Shown here one piece after another: positions 1-10,478 of a DNA stretch of 64,000 nucleotides. The stretch comes from Betaproteobacteria bacterium (GTDB lineage: Bacteria; Pseudomonadota; Gammaproteobacteria; Burkholderiales; Burkholderiaceae_C), in NCBI GenBank assembly GCA_016868355.1, contig VGHB01000012.1, positions 1-64,000 on the forward strand. Direction: 5' to 3'. Every line of letters starts with the position of its first letter. Positions within the stretch are counted from its first letter, which is position 1. The notes below the pieces were generated by a model. That model did not search any database. It saw only the letters and a list, made by a program, of their open reading frames with translations, and was not told the DNA's origin. The position numbers were made by a program, and so were the translations under genes.

Positions 1-1
1 C

Positions 2-235
2 GTGGAGACCAACACCTTCGGCGCCACCGCGACCGCCCAGGCCGACTATGGGCTGGGGCACTTGGCACGTGAGATGAACGTGCAAGCTGCCATACTGGCC
101 CGCGCAGCCTACGACCGGTTCAGCACGGCCGATCACCCGCGCTTTGTCGCCGGCGCCATCGGTCCAACGCCGCGCACCGCCAGCATCAGTCCCGATGTGA
201 ACGACCCGGGTGCGCGCCGACTCAATGAGCACTGA
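2..235 (+). pseudogene. metH: Methionine synthase (homocysteine methyltransferase domain) fragment
   Basis: The frame is open from the window edge and reads through motifs of the N-terminal homocysteine-binding barrel of cobalamin-dependent methionine synthase: [15 protein letters not shown], then FVAGAIGPT and [12 protein letters not shown]. The first in-frame GTG codes for the internal Val of VETNTF, so it is not a start; the true 5' end lies outside the window. After DPGAR, where the family normally continues for over 200 residues, the reading leaves the family and stops after LNEH. I did not find the continuation in another frame downstream. The zinc-binding cysteines of this domain would lie in the missing part, so the product should be inactive. 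It is most likely the remnant of a truncated copy; an assembly break is also possible. Confidence 0.75.
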
Positions 236-294
236 CCAGGAGCTTCAGCGACGCTCGCAGCCGGCCTCTCGTGACGGCCTTAGTGGGAAGCGCT

Positions 295-313
295 AAGCCC
301 GGCTACTGGGCTT
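295..313. terminator. Possible weak hairpin after the metH fragment
   Basis: The sequence forms a 6-bp stem AAGCCC/GGGCTT with a 7-base loop, followed by a short T-containing stretch (GTTTC). It could be a relic terminator of the truncated gene or of the leftward SPFH operon, which ends at 520. The stem is short and there is no clear T tract. The rest of 236-519 shows no gene I can support. Confidence 0.25.
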
Positions 314-519
314 GTTTCTGCACATTTCAAGTCCCTGGTTTCGCCAACGCTTTGGACCTAAAGGGGACACTTGTTGAGCTTGAATTTTTCTCCCCTCAAA
401 AAACAGTGGGCGAAAATTGAGCAGGCTGGTTCAACGTTCCTGTCTGGCAATTCAAGTCAGCAACGCCCGCTGATGCGTGTGTTTTGCTTTGGCCCGCCAC
501 AGGCCCTGCAGCACGGGCT

Positions 520-1434
520 TTAGCGGGGAGCCTTCGCCTGCTGCGCCAGCTGCATCGCCGAAGCAATTAGGCCGGCCACTTCGCCCAAATGCCCTGGCAC
601 GATCATGGCGTTGTTCTTTTGGGCCAGCTGGGCATAGGCGTCGACGGCCCGCTCGGCTACCTTTAGTTGTACCGCTTGGTCGCCGCCGGGGGCTTGAATC
701 GCTGCAGCAACTTCGCGTATTGCTTGTGCGGTGGCCGAGGCCACTGCCACGATGGCTGATGCTTCGCCTTCGGCCTTGTTGATCTCGGCCTGCCGTTCCC
801 CTTCGCTTTTGGCAATGTAGGCGGCGCGTTCGCCTTCAGCCAGGTTGATTTGTTCCTGCCGCTTGCCTTCAGAAGCGGCAATCAGAGCCCTCTTTTCCCG
901 TTCGGCGGTAATCTGGGCTTGCATGGAGCGCAGGATTTCCGCCGGCGGTGTGAGGTCCTTGATTTCGTAGCGCAGCACCTTCACCCCCCAGTTCAGGGCT
1001 GCCTCGTCTAGGGCGTTGACCACGGTGGCATTGATCAGATCCCGCTCTTCGAAAGTCTTGTCAAGCTCCATACGGCCAACCACGCTGCGTAGCGTCGTTT
1101 GGGCCAGCTGGGTGATGGCAACGATGTAGTCGGAGGAGCCGTAGCTGGCCCTCATCGGGTCGGTTACCTGGAAATAAAGGATGCCATCCACCTGCAGCTG
1201 GGTGTTATCCCGCGTGATGCATACCTGGCTGGGTACATCCATGGGGACTTCCTTCAAAGAGTGTTTGTAGGCCACGCGCTCAATGAAGGGGATGAGGAAC
1301 TTCAGCCCCGGGGTGAGGGTACGGTCGTACTTGCCCAGTCGCTCCACCACCCACGCCTCCTGTTGGGGCACGATCTTGAAGGTACGAACGATAAAGATGA
1401 TGGCAACGACAAGCAGGACAAGGGCGATTTCCAT
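520..1434 (-). CDS. SPFH/Band 7 (stomatin/QmcA-like) membrane protein
   Basis: This 304-aa protein has one N-terminal membrane segment (about residues 3-17), then a Band 7 domain starting at VPQQEAWVVERLGKY and containing RSVVGRMELDKTFEERD. A long Ala/Glu-rich coiled coil follows (about 165-245: repeated AEGERAAYIAKSEGERQ-like units). This is the bacterial stomatin/QmcA layout: a membrane-anchored oligomeric scaffold of the inner membrane that often works with NfeD partners and AAA proteases. The NfeD gene lies 49 bp upstream on the same strand, so the two probably form an operon. The family is clear; the specific client or role is not visible. Confidence 0.93.
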   Translation of the reverse strand: MEIALVLLVVAIIFIVRTFKIVPQQEAWVVERLGKYDRTLTPGLKFLIPFIERVAYKHSLKEVPMDVPSQVCITRDNTQLQVDGILYFQVTDPMRASYGSSDYIVAITQLAQTTLRSVVGRMELDKTFEERDLINATVVNALDEAALNWGVKVLRYEIKDLTPPAEILRSMQAQITAEREKRALIAASEGKRQEQINLAEGERAAYIAKSEGERQAEINKAEGEASAIVAVASATAQAIREVAAAIQAPGGDQAVQLKVAERAVDAYAQLAQKNNAMIVPGHLGEVAGLIASAMQLAQQAKAPR

Positions 1435-1483
1435 GGCGGGCTGTTCTATGGTTTACAGTAGATTTATCAACATCAGCTTCGAC

Positions 1484-1918
1484 TCAAGACAAGGGCTCCA
1501 GTTCCAAGCGATTGCCGTGGACTGCAACGATGCGGTGGTTTCCAGGGCTTGCCGGGCCTGAAGTGCAGAGCTTGGCATCCCACTGGCTTCCTCTGTATGA
1601 CACACGGGCGGTACCGTCGGTTTCCCAGCGGGCCACCGTCACCATTTGGCCGATGTCCAAGATCACGTCAGGGTTGGAAGCAGCCGGGGCCGCCTGGGGA
1701 TGCCGGGCTCGCCGCAAGTGCCATAAAGCGGTGGCGCCGCCGCCCAGCAGCGCTGCACTGACCACCTGGGCTGAAGCCGACAGGCCCATCATTTGCGCCA
1801 CTGCCGCTGCGACGGCACCCAGGGCCAGCATCAGCAGGTAAAAGGTTCCGGTGGCCAATTCAACGGCAATCAAGACACCGGCCAAGATCCACCAAAAGTT
1901 CGAAAACGAGTCCAACAT
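1484..1918 (-). CDS. NfeD family membrane protein
   Basis: This short NfeD protein (144 aa) starts at MLDSFSNFWW. I chose this ATG because AGGAGG lies 6 bases upstream; the frame remains open 23 codons further but without a ribosome site. There are two or three hydrophobic segments (about 8-70) and then a soluble C-terminal domain (IGQMVTVARWETDGTARVSYRGSQW) matching the OB-fold of NfeD. NfeD proteins pair with SPFH/stomatin proteins, whose gene follows directly here. The function is probably membrane-domain organisation or protein quality control, inferred only from the pairing. Confidence 0.92.
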   Translation of the reverse strand: MLDSFSNFWWILAGVLIAVELATGTFYLLMLALGAVAAAVAQMMGLSASAQVVSAALLGGGATALWHLRRARHPQAAPAASNPDVILDIGQMVTVARWETDGTARVSYRGSQWDAKLCTSGPASPGNHRIVAVHGNRLELEPLS

Positions 1919-2058
1919 GCGCGCGCCTCCTGGGCCTGATGGGGTGACGAGGCCTGAACGGTGCAGTATCCAACGCAGCAGCGTCATATCGGTGTCGGCG
2001 CGCGGCTCTACACTTAATCGTTTTCCCTGAACCAGGACCGATCGGAGGCCCGACCGTC

Positions 2059-4320
2059 ATGTTGCGCTTTAACTTTCCCATCGTCATCATCGACGAAGAC
2101 TACCGCTCTGAAAACACCTCGGGCATCGGCATTCGTGCTTTGGCGCAGGCAATCGAGAAAGAGGGATGGGAGGTTCTGGGCACCACCTCTTATGGCGACC
2201 TTTCCTCATTCGCTCAGCAACAAAGCCGCGCCAGTGCCTTCATCTTGTCCATCGATGACGAGGAGTTCACACCAGGCCCCGAGTTAGACCCTGCGGTGCT
2301 AAACCTGCGCAAGTTCATTGAGGAGATTCGCTGGAAGAACGCCGACATCCCGATTTACATCTACGGCGAGACTCGGACGTCCCAGCACATTCCCAATGAC
2401 ATCCTGCGGGAATTACATGGCTTCATCCATATGTTTGAGGACACGCCAGAGTTCGTGGCGCGCCATATTATTCGGGAGGCCCGATCCTATTTGGACGGGT
2501 TAGCCCCCCCGTTCTTCAAGGCGCTGATGGACTATGCGCAGGATGGTTCTTATTCCTGGCATTGCCCTGGTCATTCCGGCGGTGTGGCTTTCCTTAAGAG
2601 CCCAGTGGGTCACATGTTCCACCAGTTCTTTGGTGAAAACATGCTGCGCGCGGACGTGTGCAACGCGGTGGAGGAACTAGGACAGCTTTTGGATCACACC
2701 GGTCCTGTGGCTGCCAGCGAACGCAACGCGGCGCGTATCTTCAACGCCGACCATTGCTTCTTTGTGACCAATGGCACCTCCACCTCCAACAAGATGGTGT
2801 GGCATCACACTGTCGCCCCAGGAGACGTGGTGGTGGTGGACCGCAACTGCCACAAGAGTATCCTGCATTCCATCATCATGACAGGCGCTGTGCCGGTTTT
2901 CCTCACGCCCACGCGCAACCACTACGGCATCATTGGCCCCATCCCCGAAAGCGAGTTCGAGCCGGAGACGATTCGCCGCAAGATTGCCCACAACCCTTTG
3001 CTCAAGGGGGTCGATCACGCCACCGTAATTCCCAGGATCTTGACCCTGACCCAAAGCACCTACGACGGGGTGCTCTACAACACCGAGACCATCAAGGGTA
3101 AGCTCGACGGCTGGATCGATACGCTGCACTTTGATGAGGCTTGGCTGCCACACGCAGCATTTCATCCCTTCTACGGATCCTTCCACTCCATGGGTAAGCG
3201 CCGGGAGCGCCCGAAGACTGCCATGGTATATGCCACCCAGTCAACGCACAAGCTTTTGGCGGGCTTGTCGCAGGCATCGCAGGTGTTGGTTCAAGACTCG
3301 CAAAAAGTCAAGCTGGACCAGCATTTGTTCAACGAGGCCTACCTGATGCACACCTCTACGTCGCCTCAGTACGCCATCATTGCCTCGTGTGACGTGGCTG
3401 CAGCGATGATGGAGCCCCCAGGGGGTTCGGCACTGGTTGAAGAGAGCATCGCCGAATCCATGGATTTCCGCCGTGCGATGCGCAAGGTTGATGAAGAGTT
3501 TGGCCATGACTGGTGGTTCAAGGTGTGGGGACCGGAGAACCTGCCGGAGGACGGCGTTGGGCGTGCCGACCGTTGGATGCTTCGTGCGCACGAGGAGTGG
3601 CATGGGTTTGGTGATCTGGCTCCGGGCTTCAACATGCTCGACCCGATCAAATGCACGATCGTCACGCCCGGCATGGACGTTAACGGGAAGTTCGACGCTA
3701 CGGGTATTCCGGCGTCCATTGTGACCAAGTTCCTAGTGGAGCACGGGGTGGTGGTGGAGAAGACGGGCCTCTATTCTTTCTTCATCATGTTCACCATTGG
3801 CGTCACCAAGGGCCGCTGGAACACAATGCTCACCGCCTTGCAGCAATACAAGGATGATTACGACAAGAATGCCCCCTTGTGGCGCTGCTTGCCGGAGTTT
3901 TGCCAGGCGCATCCGCGCTACGAGCGCATGGGCTTGAAGGACCTGTGCCAGTCCATCCACGAGGCCTATGCCAATTACGATGTTGCCAAGCTCACCACCG
4001 AGATGTACCTGTCAGACCTGCAGCCGGCTATGACCCCCAGCAACGCCTACGCCAGGATTGCCCATCGGCAAACTGAGCGAGTGGAGATCGACCAACTCGA
4101 AGGACGGATCACCACATCACTGCTTACGCCGTATCCGCCGGGTATTCCGTTGTTGGTGCCAGGCGAGCGATTCAACCGCAAAATCGTTGACTATCTGCGC
4201 TTTACCCGCGACTTCAACAAGCGCTTCCCAGGATTTGACACCGATGTCCATGGGCTTGTCGAGGAAGCACTGGACAATGGTGCTGTGCGCTATTACGTCG
4301 ACTGCGTCAAGGCTGACTGA
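2059..4320 (+). CDS. Orn/Lys/Arg decarboxylase (PLP, fold type I)
   Basis: This 753-aa protein has the full layout of inducible bacterial basic amino acid decarboxylases. There is a receiver-like wing domain (about 1-130), a PLP-binding core with STHK at 395-398 (Lys398 the likely Schiff-base lysine), HFDEAW at about 356-361, and a C-terminal domain ending near 750. The enzyme would convert lysine, arginine or ornithine to the polyamine plus CO2 in the cytoplasm, consuming a proton. Which substrate is used cannot be read with confidence; the length matches AdiA/LdcC/SpeF-type enzymes. A GGAGG about 11 bases upstream supports this ATG. No antiporter gene is adjacent, so a role in polyamine supply is as likely as acid resistance. 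Confidence 0.95.
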   Translation: MLRFNFPIVIIDEDYRSENTSGIGIRALAQAIEKEGWEVLGTTSYGDLSSFAQQQSRASAFILSIDDEEFTPGPELDPAVLNLRKFIEEIRWKNADIPIYIYGETRTSQHIPNDILRELHGFIHMFEDTPEFVARHIIREARSYLDGLAPPFFKALMDYAQDGSYSWHCPGHSGGVAFLKSPVGHMFHQFFGENMLRADVCNAVEELGQLLDHTGPVAASERNAARIFNADHCFFVTNGTSTSNKMVWHHTVAPGDVVVVDRNCHKSILHSIIMTGAVPVFLTPTRNHYGIIGPIPESEFEPETIRRKIAHNPLLKGVDHATVIPRILTLTQSTYDGVLYNTETIKGKLDGWIDTLHFDEAWLPHAAFHPFYGSFHSMGKRRERPKTAMVYATQSTHKLLAGLSQASQVLVQDSQKVKLDQHLFNEAYLMHTSTSPQYAIIASCDVAAAMMEPPGGSALVEESIAESMDFRRAMRKVDEEFGHDWWFKVWGPENLPEDGVGRADRWMLRAHEEWHGFGDLAPGFNMLDPIKCTIVTPGMDVNGKFDATGIPASIVTKFLVEHGVVVEKTGLYSFFIMFTIGVTKGRWNTMLTALQQYKDDYDKNAPLWRCLPEFCQAHPRYERMGLKDLCQSIHEAYANYDVAKLTTEMYLSDLQPAMTPSNAYARIAHRQTERVEIDQLEGRITTSLLTPYPPGIPLLVPGERFNRKIVDYLRFTRDFNKRFPGFDTDVHGLVEEALDNGAVRYYVDCVKAD

Positions 4321-4346
4321 GTGCACCGCTGGCGCGGCGCCCAAGC

Positions 4347-5132
4347 CTACTCGCTGGGTATGCCCGCCATTCGACTGAAACCGCCATCCACCATGGTGAT
4401 TTCGGCGGTGATGCCCGAGGCCAGATCTGACATGAGGAAGGCAGCTACATTGCCCACGTCGTCGATGGATACATTGCGCCTCAGGGGTGCATGATCCTCC
4501 ACTACGCTGAGTATCTTGCCAAAGCCCTTGATGCCTGCCGCGGCCAGGGTCTTGATGGGTCCAGCCGAGATGCCGTTAACGCGAATGCCCCTGGGGCCCA
4601 AGCTGGCGGCGGTATACCGAACGCTGGCCTCAAGCGAGGCTTTGGCCAAGCCCATGGTGTTGTATGCCGGCACCACCCGATCACTGCCCAGGTAGGTGAG
4701 GGTTAGCAAGGCGCTACGGGGGCGAAGCTGCCCCGCCGCAGCCTTGGCCATCGCCGGAAAGCTGTAAGCTGATATGTCATGCGCCACCTTGAAGGCCTCG
4801 CGCGAGAGCCCCTCCAGGAAGTCGCCCGCGATCGCTTCGCGCGGCGCGAAGCCGATGGAATGCACAAATCCATCGAAACCTTCTGCCCAGACCGACTTCA
4901 GGGCGGCAAAAAGTTGCTCAATTTGGCGGTCGTCACCCACATCGCAGTCGAAAATCAAAGAGGAGCCGAACTCGGCTGCAAACTCGGTGATGCGTTCCTT
5001 GAAACGTTCGCCAACGTAGCTGAGGGCCAGTTCTGCACCCTCGCGATGACACGCGCTTGCAATACCGTATGCAATTGATCGATTGGACAGTACTCCGGTG
5101 ATCAGCAGGCGTTTTCCGGCGAGAAATCCCAT
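4347..5132 (-). CDS. fabI: Enoyl-[acyl-carrier-protein] reductase (NADH), FabI
   Basis: This 261-aa short-chain dehydrogenase has the FabI-specific features. The cofactor motif is [19 protein letters not shown], with serine/asparagine instead of the usual triple glycine. The catalytic set is Tyr147, Tyr157 and Lys164 (TYLGS, then YNTMGLAK). It catalyses the last reduction of each cycle of type II fatty acid synthesis in the cytoplasm. The ATG is preceded by GGAG. It converges on the decarboxylase gene with a 26-bp gap and stands alone rather than in a fab cluster. Confidence 0.97.
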   Translation of the reverse strand: MGFLAGKRLLITGVLSNRSIAYGIASACHREGAELALSYVGERFKERITEFAAEFGSSLIFDCDVGDDRQIEQLFAALKSVWAEGFDGFVHSIGFAPREAIAGDFLEGLSREAFKVAHDISAYSFPAMAKAAAGQLRPRSALLTLTYLGSDRVVPAYNTMGLAKASLEASVRYTAASLGPRGIRVNGISAGPIKTLAAAGIKGFGKILSVVEDHAPLRRNVSIDDVGNVAAFLMSDLASGITAEITMVDGGFSRMAGIPSE

Positions 5133-5189
5133 ATTTCCATGCTCCGAGTGTCGGGCTTGAGCGCCACGCAGCCGATTGTGGCACGCACC

Positions 5190-5218
5190 TTGCGTATGTC
5201 AGGGTATTCAGCTATACT
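5190..5218 (+). promoter_or_regulatory. sigma70 promoter of the rimP-nusA-infB operon
   Basis: TTGCGT at 5190-5195 and TATACT at 5213-5218 are separated by exactly 17 bases, close to the sigma70 consensus TTGACA-N17-TATAAT. The predicted start of transcription is near 5225, giving a leader of about 185 bases before the first plausible rimP start. It lies just upstream of and divergent from fabI. Confidence 0.7.
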
Positions 5219-5224
5219 CGGGAG

Positions 5225-5398
5225 TTGATTGGTCAGCGCTAGGCGCCATCGGTCGACGATATTGGCTAGGTGCCGCTGGCACACTGGAGCACGGGCTCGG
5301 TTTGGGCTGAGCCAAGGTGCGCCGGGGCGCTTGGGTGCGCAGGGTCCGTATCGCGATCGGCGCGCCAACGAGGGGCGGAAACTTCCAGCCCCTTTTTT
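5225..5398 (+). promoter_or_regulatory. Structured leader of the rimP operon with attenuator-like terminator
   Basis: Between the promoter and rimP the RNA can form several hairpins: GTGCC/GGCAC at 5270-5282, GGCTC/GAGCC at 5294-5313, and a final GC-rich one at 5372-5392. That last hairpin (outer stem GGGGC/GCCCC, inner stem GGAA/TTCC) is followed by six T residues at 5393-5398 and has all the features of an intrinsic terminator. It stands 11 bases before the first in-frame ATG of rimP. Because the operon encodes NusA, which acts on RNA hairpins and termination and is known to autoregulate this operon in E. coli, attenuation is a plausible role. I could not identify a ligand-binding riboswitch. 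A small RNA ending at this terminator is an alternative. Confidence 0.6.
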
Positions 5399-5409
5399 GT
5401 TTGTCCGGC

Positions 5410-6123
5410 ATGAATTCGACCTCATCGCAGCGTCCGCGCCGCCCAGCAGGCGGCAAAACCGATAGCACCGCCCACGCGGCAGGCGCTGGCCGTGCACTGG
5501 GGCATTCGAAGACTGGTACGCAGGGCCGCAGTCCGAGGGGGCGAACGCAAACCGACGGGGGCACTTCAGCAGGTCCTCGATTGGAATCGGCGTTCGAGCG
5601 TGTAACCGCCTTGGGCCATTGGATGAGCGCCCTGGAGTCGACGGTGCAGGGCATGGGCTACGAGTTGGTCGACGTCGAGCGCTTGCCCCGTGGGCTGCTG
5701 CGTATTTCGATCGACCGTGTTCCGGGGCATGCATATGCAGTTGTATCTGACTTTGTCACCGTGGACGACTGCGAACGGGTGACCCGTCAGCTGCAATTGG
5801 TGTTCGAGGTGGAGGCGGTGGACTACCAGCGTTTGGAAGTGTCCTCACCGGGGCTGGACCGACCACTGCGCAAGCCCCAGGACTGGGACCGATTTTGTGG
5901 GCTGGAGGTGAATGTGACCTTCAAGACGCCCTTTGATGGCCGTCGCAAGTACCGCGGCCTGTTGAGCCAATCTCAGCCGCAGCCGCGTCTGATTATCAAG
6001 GAAGGCAAGACCGAGCAGGCACTGGAGTTCACGCTCGATGAGGTGCGCGAGGCTCGCTTGGTGCCGGTTGTGGATTTCAAGGGGCGAGCCCAAGCTGCCC
6101 GAATCGGAGAGCAACAAATATGA
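5410..6123 (+). CDS. rimP: Ribosome maturation factor RimP
   Basis: RimP binds the 30S subunit and is needed for its maturation. The conserved part starts at about residue 72 ([28 protein letters not shown]), continues through [20 protein letters not shown], and ends in [18 protein letters not shown], as in other beta-proteobacterial RimP proteins. The start is uncertain. This ATG gives 237 aa with a 71-residue Arg/Gly/Ser/Thr-rich extension that has no family counterpart. The in-frame ATG at 5623 would give the usual length (166 aa) but has no good ribosome site. The stop codon overlaps nusA by 4 bases (ATGA), indicating coupled translation. Confidence 0.9.
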   Translation: MNSTSSQRPRRPAGGKTDSTAHAAGAGRALGHSKTGTQGRSPRGRTQTDGGTSAGPRLESAFERVTALGHWMSALESTVQGMGYELVDVERLPRGLLRISIDRVPGHAYAVVSDFVTVDDCERVTRQLQLVFEVEAVDYQRLEVSSPGLDRPLRKPQDWDRFCGLEVNVTFKTPFDGRRKYRGLLSQSQPQPRLIIKEGKTEQALEFTLDEVREARLVPVVDFKGRAQAARIGEQQI

Positions 6124-7598
6124 ACCGCGAAATGCTCATGCTGGTCGATGCGATCTCACGCGAAAAGAGCGTGGACCGTGAAGTCGTTTTCGGCGCTGTA
6201 GAAGCTGCCTTGGCTTCGGCCACCAAACGTCTGCACGGCGGCGAGGTGGATATCCGCGTGTCGGTAGACCGAGATAACGGTGAGTATGAAACCTTCCGGC
6301 GTTGGCTGGTAGTCCCCGATTCAGCCGGCTTGCAGAACCCTGACTCCGAGGAACTGCTGACCGATGCCATCGACCGCGTGGGCGAGATTGAGGAAGGCGA
6401 CTACATCGAAGAGCCAATCGATTCGGTCACCATTGGCCGCATTGGCGCGCAGGCCGCCAAGCAGGTGATCTTGCAGAAGATTCGGGACGCCGAGCGTGAA
6501 CAGCTCCTCAACGATTTTCTAGCCCGGGGCGAGAAGATCATGGTGGGTACCGTCAAGCGTTTGGACAAAGGCGACATCGTCGTGGAGAGCGGCCGGGTTG
6601 AAGGTCGCCTCAAGCGGAACGAGATGATTCCGAAGGAAAACCTTCGCAGCGGAGACCGTGTCCGGGCCTTCATCACAGGCCTAGACACCACCATGCGTGG
6701 CCCTCAGATCATGCTGTCTCGCAGCGCACCGGGCTTCATGATGGAACTGTTTGCACAGGAAGTGCCGGAGATTGAGCAGGGGCTCTTGGAAATCAAGAGC
6801 TGTGCGCGCGACGCCGGTTCACGGGCCAAGATTGCCGTGGTGTCTCATGACAAGCGGGTAGACCCCATTGGCACCTGTGTAGGTGTGCGGGGCTCTCGGG
6901 TAACGGCTGTGACCAACGAGTTGGCCGGTGAGCGTGTTGACATCGTGTTGTGGTCGGAAGACCCGGCGCAGTTTGTGATCGGCGCCCTTGCGCCTGCCAA
7001 CGTGCAGTCGATTGTGGTTGACGAAGAGCGTCATGCCATGGATGTCGTAGTCGACGACGAGAACCTCGCTATCGCCATCGGGCGCGGAGGCCAAAACGTG
7101 CGCTTGGCTTCGGAACTGACGGGCTGGCGTATCAACATCATGACGGCTGAGGAGTCTGAGGCCAAGCAAGCGCAGGAATCCCAAACTACTCGCTCGCTGT
7201 TTGTTGAGAAGCTGGACGTGGACGAAGAGGTGGCCGACATCCTGATTGCTGAAGGCTTCACCAGCCTCGAAGAGGTGGCCTATGTGCCCATGCAGGAAAT
7301 GATGGACATTGAAGGCTTCGACGAAGACACGGTGATGGAGCTGCGCAACCGTGCCAAGGACGCGCTGCTAACCATGGAAATTGCACGTGAAGAGAACGTT
7401 GAGGATGTAGCGCAGGGCTTGGGTGACCTTGAAGGTTTGACGCCCGAGTTGATCGCCCGCCTGGCCGACAGCGGCATCCACAACCGCGATGACCTGGCCG
7501 ATTTGGCCGTGGATGAATTGATTGAGCTGACCGACATTCCGGACGAGCAGGCCAAGACGTTGATCATGAAGGCACGTGAGCACTGGTTTACCGCTTGA
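6120..7598 (+). CDS. nusA: Transcription termination/antitermination protein NusA
   Basis: This 492-aa protein matches E. coli NusA (495 aa) in length and layout. It has an RNA polymerase-binding N-terminal domain (1-125), an S1 domain (about 135-200: [26 protein letters not shown]), KH domains containing [26 protein letters not shown] and [12 protein letters not shown], and two acidic C-terminal repeats (365-490). It binds elongating RNA polymerase and modulates pausing, termination and antitermination. It overlaps rimP by 4 bases and lies 60 bp before infB, the standard operon order. Confidence 0.98.
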   Translation: MNREMLMLVDAISREKSVDREVVFGAVEAALASATKRLHGGEVDIRVSVDRDNGEYETFRRWLVVPDSAGLQNPDSEELLTDAIDRVGEIEEGDYIEEPIDSVTIGRIGAQAAKQVILQKIRDAEREQLLNDFLARGEKIMVGTVKRLDKGDIVVESGRVEGRLKRNEMIPKENLRSGDRVRAFITGLDTTMRGPQIMLSRSAPGFMMELFAQEVPEIEQGLLEIKSCARDAGSRAKIAVVSHDKRVDPIGTCVGVRGSRVTAVTNELAGERVDIVLWSEDPAQFVIGALAPANVQSIVVDEERHAMDVVVDDENLAIAIGRGGQNVRLASELTGWRINIMTAEESEAKQAQESQTTRSLFVEKLDVDEEVADILIAEGFTSLEEVAYVPMQEMMDIEGFDEDTVMELRNRAKDALLTMEIAREENVEDVAQGLGDLEGLTPELIARLADSGIHNRDDLADLAVDELIELTDIPDEQAKTLIMKAREHWFTA

Positions 7599-7658
7599 GC
7601 TTGCACCAACCCTCGACCCACGCTTGAAAACGCCTAACCGCATCCAAGGAATTCCACA

Positions 7659-10457
7659 ATGGCCGTGACCACCGTCGCACAGTTTGCCGCTGAGCTCAAC
7701 CGCCCAGCGACAACGCTGCTCGAACAACTGCAGTCGGCTGGTGTCTCCAAGCAGTCAGCCGAAGATATTCTCACCGAGGGTGACAAGGAATGCTTGTTGA
7801 CCTTCTTGCGCTCCTCGCATGGCACTGCCGGCGCCGAGCGCAAGAAGATTACTCTTACCCGTAAGAGCACGAGCGAAATCAAACAAGCCGATGCATCGGG
7901 CCGAGCCCGCACCATTCAGGTTGAGGTGCGCAAAAAGCGAGTCTTTGTCAAGCGCGACGAAGGCGCAGGCGTGATCGAAACAGCTTCCACCCCAAAGGTG
8001 GACGAGGAAGAATTGCGCCGCCGCGAACAAGAGGCCAGCCGTCAGGCTGAGCTGTTACGCCGACAAGAAGAAGAGCTGTCGGTAAACCGTCGCCAGCGTG
8101 AAGAGAAGGAAGCCCAGGGGGCGGTGCGGGACCGCCAGGAGACCACCGAGCGCGAGGCCGCCGCGGCTCAAGCGGCCTCGGCTGCCATGCCCACAACCCC
8201 CGCAGCGCAGGCCGCCTCTGGCGCGCCGGTAGCCCCGGAAACCCCTGCCAAGCCCATTGCACGGGTAGTCAAGGCCGTGGACGCCGACGCGGCCGAACGC
8301 CAACGCCTGGCTGAACTCGAAAAGCGCCGCAAGGCTGCTGAGTCGGAGGCTGCAGCCATTCGGGCGATGATGAGCGTGCCAAAAAAGGTCATAGTGGCCA
8401 AGAAGGCGCAGGAGCCCAAGCCCGCCGAGACTGCCATCAAGGGCACCATCCACAAGGCAGCAATCAAGCCTAGCGCGCCTGGTGCAGCAGCTGCAACAGC
8501 GGCCAAGGCAGGTGAAAAGAGATCCATCAAGAGCGAGAAGCTGTCCTCAAGCTGGGCCGACGATGCAGCCAAGAAGCGGGCCCTGAAAACGCGTGGTGAC
8601 ACCACTGCGGGCACCCGTGCCGGCTGGCGTGCTCCCAAGGGTCGTGGCCGTGGAGGTGAACGCGACCAAGGCGTGGCGGCGGCCTTGCCGGCTGAAACCG
8701 TGGTGCAGGAAGTGCACGTGCCGGAGACCATCAGCGTGGCCGATCTGGCACACAAGATGAGCGTCAAGGCCGCAGAGGTCATCAAGCAGATGATGAAGCT
8801 AGGCCAGATGGTGACCATCAATCAACAGCTGGACCAAGAAACCGCGATGATCGTGGTGGAAGAGATGGGTCACAAGGCCTTGGCAGCCAAGCTGGATGAC
8901 CCCGAGGCCTTCCTCGAAGAAGAAAATTCGGCCACTGAAGCGGTGGCGCTGCCTCGCGCGCCTGTAGTCACGGTGATGGGTCACGTCGACCATGGCAAGA
9001 CGTCGCTGCTGGACTACATCCGGCGTACCCGTGTGGCCTCGGGCGAAGCCGGTGGCATCACCCAGCACATTGGGGCATACCACGTGGATACCCCGCGCGG
9101 CATGATCACCTTCCTTGACACGCCCGGCCACGAGGCCTTTACCGCCATGCGTGCACGCGGGGCTCAGGCCACCGACATCGTGATTCTGGTGTGTGCCGCC
9201 GATGATGGCGTCATGCCCCAGACCAAGGAAGCCATCAGCCATGCCAAGGCAGCCGGCGTTCCCATCGTTGTGGCCATGACCAAGATTGACAAGCCAGAAG
9301 CCAATGTCGAACGCGTCAAGAGTGAGTTGGTTATCGAGGAAGTCGTGCCAGAGGACTTTGGCGGTGATTCGCCCTTTGTCGGCGTATCTTCCAAGACTGG
9401 CACGGGCATCGACGAACTCCTTGAGCAGGTCTTGCTGCAGGCAGAAGTCCTGGAGCTCAGCGCGCCGTACGAGGCCTTTGCAAAAGGGCTGGTGATTGAA
9501 GCGAAACTGGACAAGGGGCGAGGCCCAGTAGCTACCGTTTTGGTGCAAAGTGGCACACTCAAGCGCGGCGACGTGGTCTTGGCTGGCTCCAGCTACGGGC
9601 GTGTTCGCGCCATGCTTGACGAATCTGGCAAGCCGTCGTCCGAAGCAGGGCCTTCCATTCCGGTGGAGATTCAGGGCCTGACTGAAGTACCACGAGCTGG
9701 TGACGAGTTCATGGTGCTGGCCGATGAACGACGAGCCCGGGAAATCGCCACCTTCCGTCAGGGTAAATACCGCGACGTAAAGCTGGCAAAACAGCAGGCG
9801 GCCAAGCTCGAGAGCATGTTCGACAACATGGGCCAGGGTGACGTTCAGACGCTGTCGCTGATTATCAAGGCCGATGTGCAGGGCTCTCAGGAGGCGCTGG
9901 CCACTTCTCTGCTCAAGCTCAGCACCGAAGAGGTTCGCGTTCAGATCGTGCACGCCGCCGTGGGTGGTATCAGCGAGAGCGATGTCAATTTGGCCATCGC
10001 GTCCAAAGCCATCATCATCGGCTTCAACACGCGCGCAGATGCCGGAGCCCGCAAGCTTGCCGAAGGAAACGGAGTGGACCTGCGCTACCACAACATCATC
10101 TACGACGCCGTAGATGAGATAAAGGCGGCACTGGGCGGAATGTTGGCTCCTGAGCAGCGAGAGGAGATGCTCGGCACGGCCGAGATCAGAACCGTGTTCG
10201 TGGCGTCCAAGATTGGTACTGTGGCCGGTTCCATGGTCACCTCTGGCCTGATGCGCCGTAATGCGCGCTTCCGCCTGCTGCGCGAAAACATCGTCATCTA
10301 CACCGGTGAAATCGAATCGGTTCGCCGCATCAAGGATGATGTCAAGGAGGTCAAGGAAGGCTTCGAGTGCGGCATCAAGCTCAAGAACGTGACCGACATT
10401 CAAGAAGGCGATGTGATCGAGTGCTTCGAGATCAAGGAAGTGGCGCGTACGCTTTAA
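7659..10457 (+). CDS. infB: Translation initiation factor IF-2
   Basis: This 932-aa IF-2 has an N-terminal IF2_N domain ([16 protein letters not shown]), a long charged Lys/Glu/Ala-rich linker (about 85-330), a second IF2_N-like segment (about 350-400) and the GTPase domain. G1 is GHVDHGKT near 440-447, G3 is DTPGHEAF near 487, and G4 is TKID near 541. Domains II-IV follow. It delivers initiator tRNA to the 30S subunit in a GTP-dependent way. The ATG is preceded by AAGGA. Internal in-frame starts could give shorter isoforms, as known for E. coli infB, but I saw none with a strong ribosome site. Confidence 0.98.
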   Translation: MAVTTVAQFAAELNRPATTLLEQLQSAGVSKQSAEDILTEGDKECLLTFLRSSHGTAGAERKKITLTRKSTSEIKQADASGRARTIQVEVRKKRVFVKRDEGAGVIETASTPKVDEEELRRREQEASRQAELLRRQEEELSVNRRQREEKEAQGAVRDRQETTEREAAAAQAASAAMPTTPAAQAASGAPVAPETPAKPIARVVKAVDADAAERQRLAELEKRRKAAESEAAAIRAMMSVPKKVIVAKKAQEPKPAETAIKGTIHKAAIKPSAPGAAAATAAKAGEKRSIKSEKLSSSWADDAAKKRALKTRGDTTAGTRAGWRAPKGRGRGGERDQGVAAALPAETVVQEVHVPETISVADLAHKMSVKAAEVIKQMMKLGQMVTINQQLDQETAMIVVEEMGHKALAAKLDDPEAFLEEENSATEAVALPRAPVVTVMGHVDHGKTSLLDYIRRTRVASGEAGGITQHIGAYHVDTPRGMITFLDTPGHEAFTAMRARGAQATDIVILVCAADDGVMPQTKEAISHAKAAGVPIVVAMTKIDKPEANVERVKSELVIEEVVPEDFGGDSPFVGVSSKTGTGIDELLEQVLLQAEVLELSAPYEAFAKGLVIEAKLDKGRGPVATVLVQSGTLKRGDVVLAGSSYGRVRAMLDESGKPSSEAGPSIPVEIQGLTEVPRAGDEFMVLADERRAREIATFRQGKYRDVKLAKQQAAKLESMFDNMGQGDVQTLSLIIKADVQGSQEALATSLLKLSTEEVRVQIVHAAVGGISESDVNLAIASKAIIIGFNTRADAGARKLAEGNGVDLRYHNIIYDAVDEIKAALGGMLAPEQREEMLGTAEIRTVFVASKIGTVAGSMVTSGLMRRNARFRLLRENIVIYTGEIESVRRIKDDVKEVKEGFECGIKLKNVTDIQEGDVIECFEIKEVARTL

Positions 10458-10478
10458 CGTACCTGGATCTGCAGCACC

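Noticed and set aside
336-420. Insertion-sequence end near GGGGACAC
   Set aside because: A short resemblance to IS termini only; no matching inverted repeat or target duplication could be found nearby.
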